Positions 21,349 through 32,166 are shown, numbered from the stretch's first letter. The stretch is DNA of 64,000 bases from Isoetes taiwanensis (GCA_021234155.1 JAJEKV010000018.1:13807552-13871551), one strand, 5' to 3'. Program-made: numbers and translations. The notes: generated by a model from the letters alone, not told the origin.

Positions 21349-22221
21349 CTAGTACATATATTCGTCCTCCTCCTCTTCATTCTCCTGATGAGAAGAGTCT
21401 TGAACTTCAATTGCAACCAAATTTCGTTCAGAAGTAAGAGAGAGCTTGGACATTTCAGTAAGAGGTGCTTCTTCAATCTTGGAGCATTCTTTGAACCAGT
21501 GACCCTTGCCACCACATTTAGAGCAGGTGCGATGGGGACAATCTTTGAGCCAATGCCCTGCCTCTCCACAGCAGAAACAATCACCTCTTTTAACTTTAGG
21601 ATCTTTCTTTTGAACCCGATGGTAGAAGGCACTGTCACCCACTTTACTGCTTTGATGTTGCAGTTTGATATCTTGTTGTAATAAAATGGAGGATAACTGA
21701 TCTAATTTGATTGGCGTCTCCCTTAACTCAATAGCTGTGACTACATGATCAAAAGTCGATGGAAGCCCACGAAGTAAGGACTGGATAACGTCTTTGTCTT
21801 CCAAATGCACACCCATGTCACCCAAAGCCACTCGAGTCTGCATGATCTTGCCAAGATAGTCATGCATGCCTTTGCAATCAGAAAGCTTGTTATCATGCAT
21901 GACATCCTTTAGGTAACAAATCCTGGCATCATTGGTATTTTCATAGACTGATTTAAGCTGATCCCATGCTGCAGTGAAAGTCTTCAACCCTGCAATGTGA
22001 TTCCCAACAGCAGGATCAAGACTCATCTTGAGCATTCCCAATGCTTTTGTGCTGATCTTCTTTGCTGCTTCATTTTTAACAGTGAAACTTAAGTCTAAAA
22101 CATCATCCAGACCATTGAACCCAAGTGCTCCTTCGAAATAGATTTTCCATGCTGCATAATTTTCTCCTGTAAGGATGGAATTCCGATTATGAGGAAGCTT
22201 CCCGGCCTCCATCTTCACCAA
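21349..22221 (-). CDS. Gag protein of element E, two CCHC zinc knuckles
   Basis: Uninterrupted 290-codon frame starting MVKMEAGKLPHNRNSILTGE; the second Met (22212) is an equally good start. The N-terminal GENYAAWKIYFEGAL resembles the Copia gag start (DUF4219/UBN2-type). The middle helical segment SLLRGLPSTFDHVVTAIELR is typical of UBN2 gag. Two knuckles follow, CFCCGEAGHWLKDC and CSKCGGKGHWFKEC, and the end is acidic. The stop is about 95 bp before the 3' LTR. Gag binds and packages RNA; since no protease, RT or integrase is encoded, replication must use a Copia helper. The gag staying open while other elements here are broken suggests youth or selection on gag. Confidence 0.9.
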   Translation of the reverse strand: MVKMEAGKLPHNRNSILTGENYAAWKIYFEGALGFNGLDDVLDLSFTVKNEAAKKISTKALGMLKMSLDPAVGNHIAGLKTFTAAWDQLKSVYENTNDARICYLKDVMHDNKLSDCKGMHDYLGKIMQTRVALGDMGVHLEDKDVIQSLLRGLPSTFDHVVTAIELRETPIKLDQLSSILLQQDIKLQHQSSKVGDSAFYHRVQKKDPKVKRGDCFCCGEAGHWLKDCPHRTCSKCGGKGHWFKECSKIEEAPLTEMSKLSLTSERNLVAIEVQDSSHQENEEEEDEYMY

Positions 22222-22567
22222 GAAATATGCACGATCTCCACCAAGAAGTAACTAATGGAGGAGCTTTGTCGACAAAAAGGAAGCCTCCCGTCTAAATTTA
22301 GACTGCCAAGAAAAACGTCTCAGAAAATGGTCTTTGAACCTATATTGGGCAAACGATTTTGCCTCAATAAACAATCACACGTCCAACCAATGGACCTCAG
22401 GCGTCACGATTGGCCTTCTCCTCACAGATTTTGGCCTCAGGCGCCAAAAAATCTGGAGCCTAAATTACGCCGCACTCTGGCTGCAGCAGGAATTAGCCCG
22501 ATCTTGGCCTCTGAATGGACCGCTATCAACTCCTATGCACTCCTGATCCAGCCTTCTGCCCCCTTGG

Positions 22568-22579
22568 GCTCTGATACCA
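22568..22579 (-). other. Primer-binding site of element E
   Basis: GCTCTGATACCA on +, i.e. TGGTATCAGAGC, the standard initiator tRNA-Met PBS, touching the 5' LTR at 22580. An untranslated leader of about 345 bp (22222-22567) separates it from gag. Confidence 0.92.
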
Positions 22580-22780
22580 TGTTAAGAATCGGATAAAGGC
22601 AGCAAGAATCAACGAAAGAGAGCAATAGAGCAAGAAAGAACGGCTAACTTCAAATTATGAATGTAGAGTACATGTACTTATAGAACAAAGCTGATTCTAA
22701 CGTCTCTATCCTAACTAACTATGCCACGTCACTGATCCTTGATGTGGCTCAAATATGGTTTACATGCATGTATCTTAACA
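22580..22780 (-). repeat. 5' LTR of element E
   Basis: 201 bp, TGTTAAGAATCGG...TATCTTAACA on +. Confidence 0.93.
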
Positions 22781-23018
22781 CAAATCCTTCCCGAATGTAC
22801 ACAAACCAGGCCCAATTTATATAAACTTGTCAAGAAAGCTAAGATCAACGGATCTAAAGGTTTTCTAAAAATAGCCGGCCACATTACTGGAAAAAAAGCA
22901 AAATTTGGCAAAATTTATTCCAAGATCTGGAGACTATTGACAGAGACGCTAGATGATAGGCATGCCACTTATGTTGCTGACATGGCTCTCTTATAAAGTC
23001 ATATGTCATATGCTAACA

Positions 23019-24576
23019 AAAAGTAATCAGAATTTCAGCCAGATGCAAATCACGTGATGGAAGGCTGTACTGAGAATTAATTAGCCCTAACAGCACAACG
23101 CAGATTCATTGTAAAGCCAACGCTCTCATGAACACAAAAACCCTAGAACTTTGGCAATTGTGTTATTACATGATTTCGTGTAACTCATATCGGCAATCCA
23201 CATCAAAGTGATGTCGTAGATGCATAAGCCTGATAAAGGCGAGCAGCTACTTGTCAGGAACTTTATACGGTATATTCAGCTGTGGTGGTTTACCTCGTCC
23301 CTTCTTCACACCAAAAACATAAAGCCCCAAAGTGCCATATTTGCATGATTCAAAAGGAAAGTTCTTTCTGCTTTAGTAGTTACCACCTGGCTTCTTTGAT
23401 CAACTCTTAGCAACCTCAACCAATCTAGAGGTTTCTTAGGAGGGGATATGAAGTTCTATGTTTCAATTCTTTAATTAATGGCAGCTTCCTATTACATCCA
23501 CTTCCGTTCCTGTCAGATTTTTAGTTGCTCAGGAAAAACATCTCCAAGCTCCACCGCAACAGAGAGAAAGAAAGAAAGCAAGAGACATCTATTGACCATA
23601 CTGTCTAGAGGACCAACATTTTGAGCCCACATCGTCCATATCCAGAATAATGATCCTAAACATGTCTATGATCCAACTTCTTAGTGAAGGTGATTCCAGC
23701 TTTATACTGGTTACATGATCGGTTACATGATCCAATGCCTTATCAAGATGATTTCTGCAGTTTTATATTGGTTGCAAGATGCTTGTATGCAAAGACAAAC
23801 ACCTTCTCAAACCCTTTACAGTACCTGTAGATTTGGGAGGTATTTCCCTGATTGTGAACGGTTGGAACTGGCTTGAGTACAGACTTCAGGTCTATAACCA
23901 AGCACAAATAGGATCCCTTGATTGGTTGGTTGAAATTATCCAAAGATTCATCCCTTCACTCAACTCTCTAGGAAAGTAAGAACTTCAACTTCAAAGGAAA
24001 ATGACCTTTCAGGACGAATTGAGTAATAGCAAACTGAAATTAGTGACTTTTGTCAGGAACTTTGCAAATACTAGGAACCTTCAATGGACAATGGATTACT
24101 CAAACATGATAAGTTATCGTCAAACCTTCTGGCTCCACATTGCTGAGAAAAATCATCAGTCTGCCATTCTTGCAAGATTTGTCATAATTTTCATTATTCC
24201 AGTACTGCTGATGCTCAGAAGGCTTCGAGGAATACTTTCTCTAGCTTTGTTTGATTCACTTATACACCAAGATTGGCATCTATCATGAGCCACATGGTTC
24301 CCCAATCACTTCTATTTACTTCGTTTACGGTGTCATTAAAATGAACATGCAATTAACACTGTTTGGACAACTATGGGATGCAATCATCTCTAATTCCGTG
24401 TGACCTATAACAAATAAACATACAAGCACTTCTTTAGGGCAACAAGTACTGGCTTTTTGTTTTCCCTAGATATATGGAAGTGAAATCATACTATTTTGCA
24501 TAGTGCTTGTCAACCCAACGCATTTAAGTTCCTTCTAAGATTTCAAATCATGTTTCTTCCACGGTTCCAATATCAC
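23019..24576 (-). other. AGD: AGD intron 4, right part, nothing recognised
   Basis: AT-rich intron sequence without a convincing exon or element on either strand. Confidence 0.5.
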
Positions 24577-24647
24577 CTGGAAACGAAGGACTTCTTTATA
24601 CGTCGCAATTTCCCGAAGTGCAATAGTAAATTTAGTCATCACGGGTC
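24577..24647 (-). CDS. AGD: AGD exon 4
   Basis: Acceptor TTGCAG, 71 bp, donor GTGATA. Encodes PVMTKFTIALREIATYKEVL and RFQ, ending in phase 0. Separated from exon 3 by only 104 bp and from exon 5 by 10.8 kb of nested retroelements. Confidence 0.94.
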
Positions 24648-24751
24648 CTGCAAGTAGCAAGGCCTTCAAAGCAGTTAATGAGCCAAACACTACACGATAG
24701 CCTTATTTAAAATTTATATTTTCATATCGCAAGATTGAACTGTAATCACAC

Positions 24752-24852
24752 CTCCAACAGCAACGCTAATAGGATCATCATGGCCACCCCCAAAAGCTTC
24801 TAGTGATGTTGCAAATTCTATGTCTCCATCATAGGCTTCTCCAAGCCCTTCC
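24752..24852 (-). CDS. AGD: AGD exon 3
   Basis: Acceptor ATCCAG, 101 bp, donor GTGTGA. Encodes EGLGEAYDGDIEFATSLEAF followed by GGGHDDPISVAVG, the most conserved BAR segment in this plant family. Ends in phase 1, completed by GA of exon 4. Confidence 0.94.
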
Positions 24853-25204
24853 CTGGATGCAACAGACCACCATACAAAATGTGAATTTACCTCAGCCATG
24901 GATTCATTGTTTTATAAAAAGCTGAAGTTTTATTCCATGTTAAAATTGAGAGCCAAACAGGGAAAAAAAACTATAAAGAGGAGGCATATGTTTTGGTGCT
25001 TATTTTCAGATTGGCTTGAAGAAGCAGTCTGCTGCTCTCATCAGCAGAATAATTTGTGCTTCGTGCTGAATTACTGATCCAACTACTTGTTGTATCAGAA
25101 ACTTAACACAGAAAGTTATTATCCCAAACTTGGGAACAAGCCTGATTAATCAGTTCTTACTCTCCAATATGGTAAATGGCATGACTAAACTACTAAACAA
25201 TGGA

Positions 25205-26345
25205 ATTCTTATGTGTTCAGTCTTTGAAGCTCAAGATATCATGATTATTGTTTATTTCCTTCTTAGTTAGAGTTCAGTTTGAGGAGTACTGTTTGAGCAG
25301 TTATTGACACATCACATGTAATTTTTAAAGCGACGCCATCATCACTTACTTGAAAAGTTACAAGTCATTCTTTGTTGCAACTTTGTTTCCATGACCATCT
25401 AAGCACTTCTTGTATCCACATTTCATCTTGTAATGCATCATGGAATTCCGCATTTAACTCCAAGAGAATCAGGCAATGAGGTCATTTCGCATATACGTGG
25501 AAATGCAATTTAAAGAACCTCATGATGGCTCACTATTTAAACTACGCTTTACTAGACGTACTAGAAAAAAGTTATTTTCAGAAGATGTTCTAGCAAAAAT
25601 ATGTCTCTCCAATATTTGGTTATAGTAGCTGCTTTATATGGGGCCTCAGTGTGAGGAATGGACCTGATATCTAGATAATGGACACAAATGAAGAGACTCT
25701 AGGTAAACAGTTTGAAAAGATGATCATGAGCAAAGCACCAGTTCCTCATCTAATCACTAGCTTCGAAGATGATGGAACTCTTCTGTATTCAGCCTTTGAA
25801 GAAAAAGACTTCATGATTATTTTCCCTACTGTCTATACTTTATTTTTCTTTCCTTCTTAGTTGGAGATCAGTTTCAGAAGGGGTGTTAGAGTAGGAAATT
25901 TGACCCTAAGATCCAACCTTCAATAAGACGAAGATCGGACCAGATTTCAGACATCATCACATGTTACTTTTACAGTAACTCACTTGAAAGATACACGTCA
26001 TTCCTATTTCTACTTTAATTTCTGAGGTTGTTGATTTAGACTTATTATCTGCATTAAAAATGCAAAATCTATGCATGGCTCTCTTTATATTTAAACTATG
26101 CTTTATTAGCCATGCTCGAATAAGTTGCTTTCAGAAGATGTTCCAGCAAAACATGTCTTCTTAATATTTTGATTATAATAGCTGCTTTGAGTGGATCTTC
26201 GATGTGGGAAATAGATCTGTTATCTAGAGAATGGACACAGACAAAGGGACCCCAGGTAAACTTCTTGAAAAGAGATGATCATAAGCAAGGCATCGTTCCT
26301 CCTCCAAATACTAAAGCAGAATCTACTGCTTTACTATTTGGAGGA
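25205..26345. repeat. Diverged tandem duplication in AGD intron 2
   Basis: Two or more diverged copies of a unit about 570 bp long. Paired landmarks include CTTTGAAG...CATGATTATT (25221 and 25797), TTCAGAAGATGTTC (25577 and 26131) and AATGGACACA (25677 and 26229). The short open frames in it are not conserved between copies, so it is read as non-coding. Confidence 0.55.
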
Positions 26346-27381
26346 GCTAGACATGGTATTTAAAGTGACAAATCTTAAGACATTAAAGACTATAAAGTGA
26401 CCTTTATCTAACTGGTCTAGTTAAAAGGAGTTAACTTATATACACTGACTTAACACAAGGTTATTGTTAAGAGCACACAAGGAACTTCACTTAACATTAT
26501 CTCCTAGTAATATGATGACTGGACTACTTTATGCCACGCCATCATCTGTGTAAGGAATCATCAGTTTGTCTTCTTTAAACTCTTACATCACTTTGCTTTT
26601 GTTTCCTTAGGCTGAATCAACTATTCAGGCTTTTTTCTCTTAAATGCATCATGCCTTCTGCATTTACATTCACGGGTTATTTTATTTCAGCTGAGAGTTG
26701 TATACTATGACCTGGCTGTTTGAATACAGACCTTCCAGATAGAGAAATTCATGTTATCATTAAATCAACTGAAGATTCAAACTGGAAAGGCATAAAGCAC
26801 ATGAAGTGTGGCTTATGCTTATATCATTTCATTTCACTTCCCAGTAGTGGAGATGTCACTGAGCCTTTCAGAAATTCAATCACTCTCTTATTACTAATTG
26901 GTGATTACAATTATGTTACGCGAAGGGAGGGACCCTACTATGAAATCATATCATCAGAGAGCATCTTCATAGATTATAAAGTGCTAGGTCAAGCGAGCAA
27001 ATAAAACAGAAACACGATAGAAAATGAACTATATTAGAGGAGGAGAAGCATACTCAAACATAAGGAAGGGACTGAGAGAGGTCCATCATACGCAAACTCT
27101 TGCTCCACAACAGAGTTGGATAAACAGCATCAAGATAGATGTGAAGATTAATCAAGACAATCATGAAAGTATCACTTTCGTTACAAGGTAAAAGGAATCA
27201 CCTCCCACCATGTAGGGTACGTTTACTTACATCATGAGGCTATTTTCTTTCACACTACTTTTATACTTTTCCCATTATTAGCTAGCTAAGAGACTGGTAT
27301 GCTGGACTTTTGTAAAATTCTTCTATTGACTTCTCAATAATTGCCCTGCTTCAAAACGGAAAAGGAATCGGACTAACGTAC

Positions 27382-27458
27382 GTGTATTTCCGGCATCCCT
27401 TGTAGAACTTTTGGCAGCGTTCCCTCAAAATGTCAGCGCTTTCCTCTAATGCCTGAAT
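27382..27458 (-). CDS. AGD: AGD exon 2 (BAR helix 1)
   Basis: Acceptor TGCAG, 77 bp, donor GTACGT. Encodes IQALEESADILRERC then QKFYKGCRKYT. This is the first BAR helix, with the FYKGCRKY signature. Ends in phase 2, and the G of exon 3 completes the Thr codon. Confidence 0.93.
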
Positions 27459-27754
27459 CTGCACATGTAGCTAGAATGAGAATGTTACATGTTTCTCTAA
27501 CTTGTTAAATTGCATGTTGATCCAATTTATTGAATTATTCGTGTGCAAACCCAAAGTGTCTATAACTGATGAGTTTTCCAATAACTAAAGCTTGCATGGA
27601 CGCCACTGATGGAGCGGATCTATATGGTATATCTGCTCTATCTACAGGTTGTGTAACATATCTGACCTATATACACATAAACAAGAAAATTTTAACATAT
27701 TTATACTGTTACAACTTATATATCGCTCTGATCTGTTCGGTTGTCCTCCATTAG

Positions 27755-27989
27755 GCGAACTGTCATCTTATGGTTTTCACAGGGAATTGCTTAGAACGTA
27801 TAACCTCAAAACTCTGTTTTCTGAACATAGGTGAATTGTAGCGAAATGCATTCTATATTTAGCGAACCGTCATCTTATGGTTTTCACAGGGAATTACTTA
27901 GAATGTATAACCTCAAAACTGTGAAGCATTACCTGTTTTCTGAACATAGGAGAATCGTCTAGCTTAGCGAAATGCATTCTATATTTAGA
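27755..27989 (-). repeat. Tandem duplication including AGD exon 1
   Basis: Unit of about 107-128 bp repeated side by side (27755-27861 and 27862-27989; shared landmark CATCTTATGGTTTTCACAGG). The right copy contains functional exon 1 with its donor. The left copy contains a decayed exon (27814-27851) 7 bp shorter, and lacks the segment carrying the donor, so it should be skipped as part of intron 1. Confidence 0.85.
27933..27977 (-). CDS. AGD: AGD exon 1 (start codon exon)
   Basis: Starts ATG at 27977 and encodes MHFAKLDDSPMFRKQ, the conserved N-terminus of plant AGD1-4 proteins. It ends in phase 0 at CAG followed by donor GTAATG. A decayed second copy lies inside intron 1 (27814-27851). The start is chosen from the family N-terminus. 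No clear TATA box was recognised upstream (to the right). Confidence 0.93.
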
Positions 27990-28398
27990 ATCAGTCATTG
28001 ATGCTTTAACAGCCATCTCCATATTTTCAGATTCGCCATAATCCAGGAATTTAGCTGATCAAGGACTATCTCTGGTCGTCACTAAAGCTGACGAACGAAA
28101 AATCCCTGTGGCATCTGACATACATGTTCGGATGCTCGAAAAGGAAATGGTAGCTTATGTCGGGTTTGCCACGCATGATCATTACCACTGGGTATTATCC
28201 TCTGTCGTCTTTTGTTGCCCTTGTTGGCGTACGGCGATATGCCAAATATATTGGGTACATTGATAAGACCACTTTGGTATTCTCGTCCCTAAGCCTATAC
28301 CGGGACCCGGGAGGCAATATTTTCCGAAATTTCATTATTTACTTTTGATCTGCGCCCAAGACCTTAGAGCTTGGGAATGATTTGATCGAGGGTATGTT

Positions 28399-28580
28399 GT
28401 CCTTAACACATTGCCCCTCAAGTTTATAGTGATTCAACGGTTGGCATCTTGGCCAATGGTGTTATGAGCCATAACACATTGCTACTTCATAACATCATAG
28501 GGTGTTATTAGGATGTTATCAAATGGACGATTCTGATGGTGATCGGATGGCCCAAAACTCTCAGGGCAATGTGTTAAGGG
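28399..28580. repeat. Fold-back 1 upstream of AGD (MITE-like)
   Basis: CCTTAACACATTGCCCCT at the left end is matched by its inverse AGGGCAATGTGTTAAGG at the right end, about 180 bp apart. The interior repeats GTTATGAGCCATAACAC-like palindromes. No coding frame. Target duplication is not evident. Confidence 0.6.
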
Positions 28581-28582
28581 CG

Positions 28583-28724
28583 ATAATGCCCTGGCCCTCG
28601 GGTGTTACTTCAAAAAAAATTTTCGGACCATCAAAATGGCTCGGGCGTGCGCTGCGCGCACACCCTTGCCATTGTGATGGCCCTCAATTTTTTTTTTCGT
28701 AACACCCTCAGGCCAGGGCATTAT
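28583..28724. repeat. Fold-back 2, near-perfect 142-bp hairpin
   Basis: ATAATGCCCTGGCC at the left pairs with GGCCAGGGCATTAT at the right. Pairing continues through GGGTGTTAC/GTAACACCC, an A8/T10 tract, and CCATC..ATGG to a GC-rich centre (TGCGCTGCGCGCA). It begins 2 bp after fold-back 1. It could be a MITE or the source of a long hairpin RNA. Confidence 0.75.
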
Positions 28725-29154
28725 CTACACCTTATGAATGAAAATCCGGCACTTTGGCTTAAGAATTTCATTCAATTCTCATCTGAGAATGCAATATGAG
28801 GAAAACTGAAGAGGTAAAGTCTGAATTTGAGTAAGGCAAATCTAGTACCATTGCAGAAGTCCATATAGACTTATTTGGAGAGGTAAGACATTGAAAAAGA
28901 TAAGGAGAAAGAGATACAAGTGTTAAAGGATTTAATATGATGCATTACTAGCTAAAAAAGAAAAGAGGATAGAATCAAAACCAGGAAGGTTAATCATATG
29001 ATCTCTATGTGCACATCTAGCATATTATAGACGCATTGTACCACACATTGTACCTTGAGCAAGATTCCAAAGAAGCTGATATCTCATATATTGAATTGTT
29101 CAAGTCTATAATAGTTGTTTTTCAAGAAAATTAACTCTTACAAGTAAGTTGAGA
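28725..29154. other. No gene recognised
   Basis: AT-rich sequence right of the hairpin. Nothing supported on either strand. Confidence 0.4.
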
Positions 29155-29600
29155 ATCATTCTGCAAAAGACATTAGATGCACTTCACATGCAAAGTTATC
29201 AGAGTTAACAGGAAGTGTCAAAAGCTAAAAAGGATTGTCAAAACTTAATCCACAAAAGTTTGCTTGCTGGATTTTGCAAAGAAACAGTTTTTTTGGCAAA
29301 AAAACAAGTTTACTGACTATTTGAGCATGAATTCTTCTCAAAAAAGTTGATGCACCTTGCTTGCAGGTCTGTCAGAGTTGTCATAAGTTGTGTGAAGTGA
29401 AAAAAGATTGCTCAAACTCGATTTGCGAAGATTTGCTTGTTGCTTCTTGCATTGTGACAGTTTTTTGAAAAAAAATCAAAATTTTTGAGCATTATTGCAT
29501 GATTTTTTGGCAAACAACTTGATGCACCTTGTTTGTAGTTCTGTCAGAGTTAGTACAAAGTGCCAGAAGTGAAAAAAGTGTTGTACTTTCCTATTTGCAA
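29155..29600 (+). repeat. Diverged tandem repeat, unit about 180 bp, three copies
   Basis: Each unit has GATGCACCTTG(C/T)TTG or a variant (29175, 29350, 29520), then TCAGAGTT, GAAGTG and AAAAAGATTG, and a long A/T run. No coding frame persists. Confidence 0.55.
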
Positions 29601-29984
29601 ATTTTAAGTTGTTGCCAGGGATGTTGACCAAGTTTTGACTTGGCCAAGTTTGCAAATTTGAAGGCCTTCTCCATATTTTCTTGCATCTGATTTTTGAACA
29701 TAGATTCTTTGGATGTCAAAGCACCTTCTTGAATTGGAATCACATTGAAACTCGAGTCCGATAGTAAATGCCATAAGTTTTGCTGAGATTTTCTTTTTCT
29801 TGATTTGGGAAAGCACTTCCAACTCAAAGTTTGAATTTTTTCTTTGCAATCAATCTTTTTGCTCAAGTTGGTTGCCTGAAGCAACCTGGAGGTTCTAAAC
29901 CATTGAGGTTGAAGGTTTGCCATGAACACCTTCAAGAGTGACGTGTCATGTATTTTGTATGTATTACGTATAAAAAACGTGGAA

Positions 29985-31130
29985 CGTCACATTCTTTCCA
30001 CCTTACAAACGATGTTGTCCTCAGCATCAGGACTACTCACATGGCCGTGGGTTGTTATCGGGTAACACATCACATGTTGAAAATTATTGTTAACAACATT
30101 TCAAATATAGGAAATCTGAATAGGCTTTTTTAATAGCCCAAAGTGTGGAGTATGAATAAGGTAGGTGCCCAATGAGCATCCTTCCAAGGAGAAGGTGGTC
30201 TGGACTTGGTACTGTGGTTTATATCTTGAGGAGGAGCTCCTCGTCGGTATATGTCTACTAGGACCATTTAATCCAGAAGAATAACAAAAAAAGGAAGGAT
30301 GTATAATAGAACTTTTACTTCAGAGACCATAAGGATTAGTCATGGACTCAGAGAATTGTCGTGTGGAATCCACAACATAGCTATGACACAAGATCAACGA
30401 CTTGTGACAATACGTTTGCGGTAGCAAGAAGTTGAATTTCTGGTGGAGAATATCATCCACAAAAGTATGGCACATGAAGAGATTATGACGAGAAGCCAAA
30501 ACAAGACTATACATGGTAAAGCACGTGTATGATACTTGTGGGTGTGTGGGATCTTATGATATGGCCTGCAACGATGAACATGGCTATGTCAAACAATCAC
30601 ATATGATTGTAGACTTAGGAATGGCCCACACATGTTACTATATGTCATAATAACAAAGTAGCAGTTGGTAATGTTCAAAAGATGTAGTAGTATGGAATAC
30701 ATTAATGATGACAGCAGAGATGTCGATGTGACAGTCGGATTTATGTCGTACATGGAGATACTAGGATATTCATGGAATGTTGCCTGAGAAGGTCCAAAGA
30801 TGGAGATATTGGCTTAGGTATAATCTACCAGAGATAAGCATGTAAGTTATCTCCATTATTGGGAGTTGAGTGTTTTCGGTAGGTACAATTGACTAAGGAA
30901 CATGAAAAGAGTTTAAGTCAGGGAAATAGGCCAGTAGTCCATATATTCTTAGAATTACGTTACTCATGAGGGATCAATGTTGAACCCCTAAGTAAAGGCA
31001 CGAGGATCTATTGAGTTGAGGTATACACCTCTTAGTGATGATGACCTTAAGAACTGTAAAAGGACCAAAAAATGGATAATCCTATGGCAGTTGCTAAAGA
31101 AAGTTTGAATATAGGGGTTTACTATTATGG
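29985..31130 (-). pseudogene. Possible highly decayed Ty3/gypsy pol end
   Basis: On the minus strand FFGPFTVLKVI (about 31090) resembles the GPF motif of a gypsy integrase C-terminus. DAEDNIVCKVERM followed by a stop (about 30000) resembles the usual polyprotein end. Sequence between is full of stops. It could be coincidence. An open frame at 29591-29935 (minus) is not recognised. Confidence 0.25.
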
Positions 31131-32120
31131 GATCTAGACGGATTAATGCACCGTATCATTCTGACGGGGCTGGAAGACAACAACATTTGAAACTGATTTA
31201 GAATTGATATGATTGTGAGAAAATAATAAAGTTAATTGTGAAAAGACATGGTTGATATCAGGAACGCAAAGAGTATTTAGCTGAAGGAGCATTTGGAAAA
31301 TCTCCTTGAGTTGCAGGCTAACCATTGGATTTTTGTTACAATCCCATTGGGGAGCAATGTTTATGTGACTAGAGTACCGTAAGTGATGGTTGAAATACCT
31401 TGGGACCCGATTAAGATCTGGGCACCATAGAAGTCACAGCCTGTCTGGCTGGCTGGATGGCTGGTTGTCTGTCTATCTTAGGAGGTTTCATCTGTTGGAG
31501 CACTAATTGGCAAGCTTTCTCTGGGAAGAAATAAGCAATGGCATTTCTGACTTTTTTTTTTCTGGAGTTCATCGTCTAGAACAATGCAAACTTAGCTGTT
31601 ACTAAAGGATGTAGTTGAATTATTATGCAGAAGAACAGAAAGAGGATGCAATCTTTGCAGACACTTCAATTTTTACCACATAAGCAGCGGTTTTAGGGAA
31701 GAAAAAATAGTCTTTGTGTAACAGAGGGGCTGTTAGAAAATATAAGGAAAAGAAGATGGCACGTACTGCTTACCTTGAACAACAGGTTGGTTAGTTTAGA
31801 TCTTTGAATCAAGAGTTAGGTAGAAGGCTGGGAGGTTGAGGGCATGCTGTTCTAGGCTGAAAAAACTAGATTAAGGCCTTGTCAATTGATTTTGGTTCAA
31901 TAATTAATGTAGAACTTGGTTTGTATCCTTATCAAAAACCCATGTTACATGTTGCTGCCTGGCATGGATTGTTTTCTATCAACTCAAATAAGTGCATATA
32001 GTAGCTCTTTTCCAAGTGCTATGTGATGGAAATGTTCAGTTTTTGCATTTTGCTTGTTCCAGAAATCCAGAGGCCCCTTTAGAAGCATCCAAGTTATGGA
32101 AAGACGATGATTTTGTAGCT
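31131..32120. other. No gene recognised
   Basis: Contains a short CTGG/CTGT simple repeat at about 31441-31475. On + near 32063-32137, TTCCAG precedes a frame reading NPEAPLEASKLWKDDDFVAE, which could be an exon interrupted by the LINE, but I do not recognise it. Confidence 0.3.
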
Positions 32121-32132
32121 GAAAGGGTTTGT

Positions 32133-32137
<5 letters not shown>
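32121..32137. repeat. LINE target-site duplication, left copy
   Basis: GAAAGGGTTTGTGAGTT; partner at 37848-37864 is GAAAGGCTTTGTGAGTT. Confidence 0.88.

Positions 32138-32166
<29 letters not shown>

Larger units (their letters stand above)
21049..22780 (-). mobile_element. Gag-only Copia-type LTR element E (intact gag)
   Basis: 1732 bp with LTRs of 205 bp (21049-21253) and 201 bp (22580-22780) differing by one substitution and a 4-bp indel. Perfect target duplication CAAAT (21044-21048 and 22781-22785). PBS TGGTATCAGAGC on the minus strand abuts the right LTR, and a purine-rich tract (TTAAGAGAGGC) precedes the left one. The interior has a single intact 290-codon gag and no pol. It is a recent non-autonomous element in AGD intron 4, same orientation as AGD. 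Confidence 0.93.
20983..23018. mobile_element. Probable solo LTR hosting the gag-only element E
   Basis: Outside element E (21049-22780), the flanks 20983-21048 and 22786-23018 together look like one LTR of about 300 bp: TGTTAAAATATAG...TATGCTAACA, flanked by AAAAT/AAAAG. The right part shares TGTTGCTGACATGGCTC with the LTR of Copia B. No internal region remains. Confidence 0.4.
13333..27977 (-). other. AGD: Gene span: ARF-GAP with BAR domain (AGD1-4/ACAP family), 5' half
   Basis: Seven minus-strand exons, 27933-27977, 27382-27458, 24752-24852, 24577-24647, 13697-13759, 13469-13513 and 13333-13398, all with AG...GT borders, join in phase to 156 codons without a stop. The product begins MHFAKLDDSPMFRKQ and carries the plant BAR-domain signatures FYKGCRKYTEGLGEAYDGD, GGGHDDPIS and PVMTKFTIALREI. 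Plant members continue into PH, ArfGAP zinc-finger and ankyrin domains and act in ARF-dependent vesicle traffic and vein patterning (VAN3/SFC); those parts lie left of the window. Introns are 474, 2529, 104, 10817, 183, 70 and more than 13,300 bp. No inactivating change is seen. Confidence 0.92.

Noticed and set aside
22255-22596. 113-codon + strand frame over the leader of element E
   Set aside because: It runs antisense through the untranslated leader, PBS and LTR of a minus-strand element.
26169-26363. Short + strand frames in AGD intron 2 (25678-25860, 26169-26363, 26720-27004)
   Set aside because: They lie in a diverged tandem duplication and are not conserved between its copies.
29591-29935. 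114-codon minus-strand frame as a gene
   Set aside because: No recognised domain, lies at the end of an AT-rich repeat field, and a second overlapping frame is equally open.
32136-32165. T30 run as an independent microsatellite
   Set aside because: It is the poly(A) tail of the minus-strand LINE, bounded by the target duplication.
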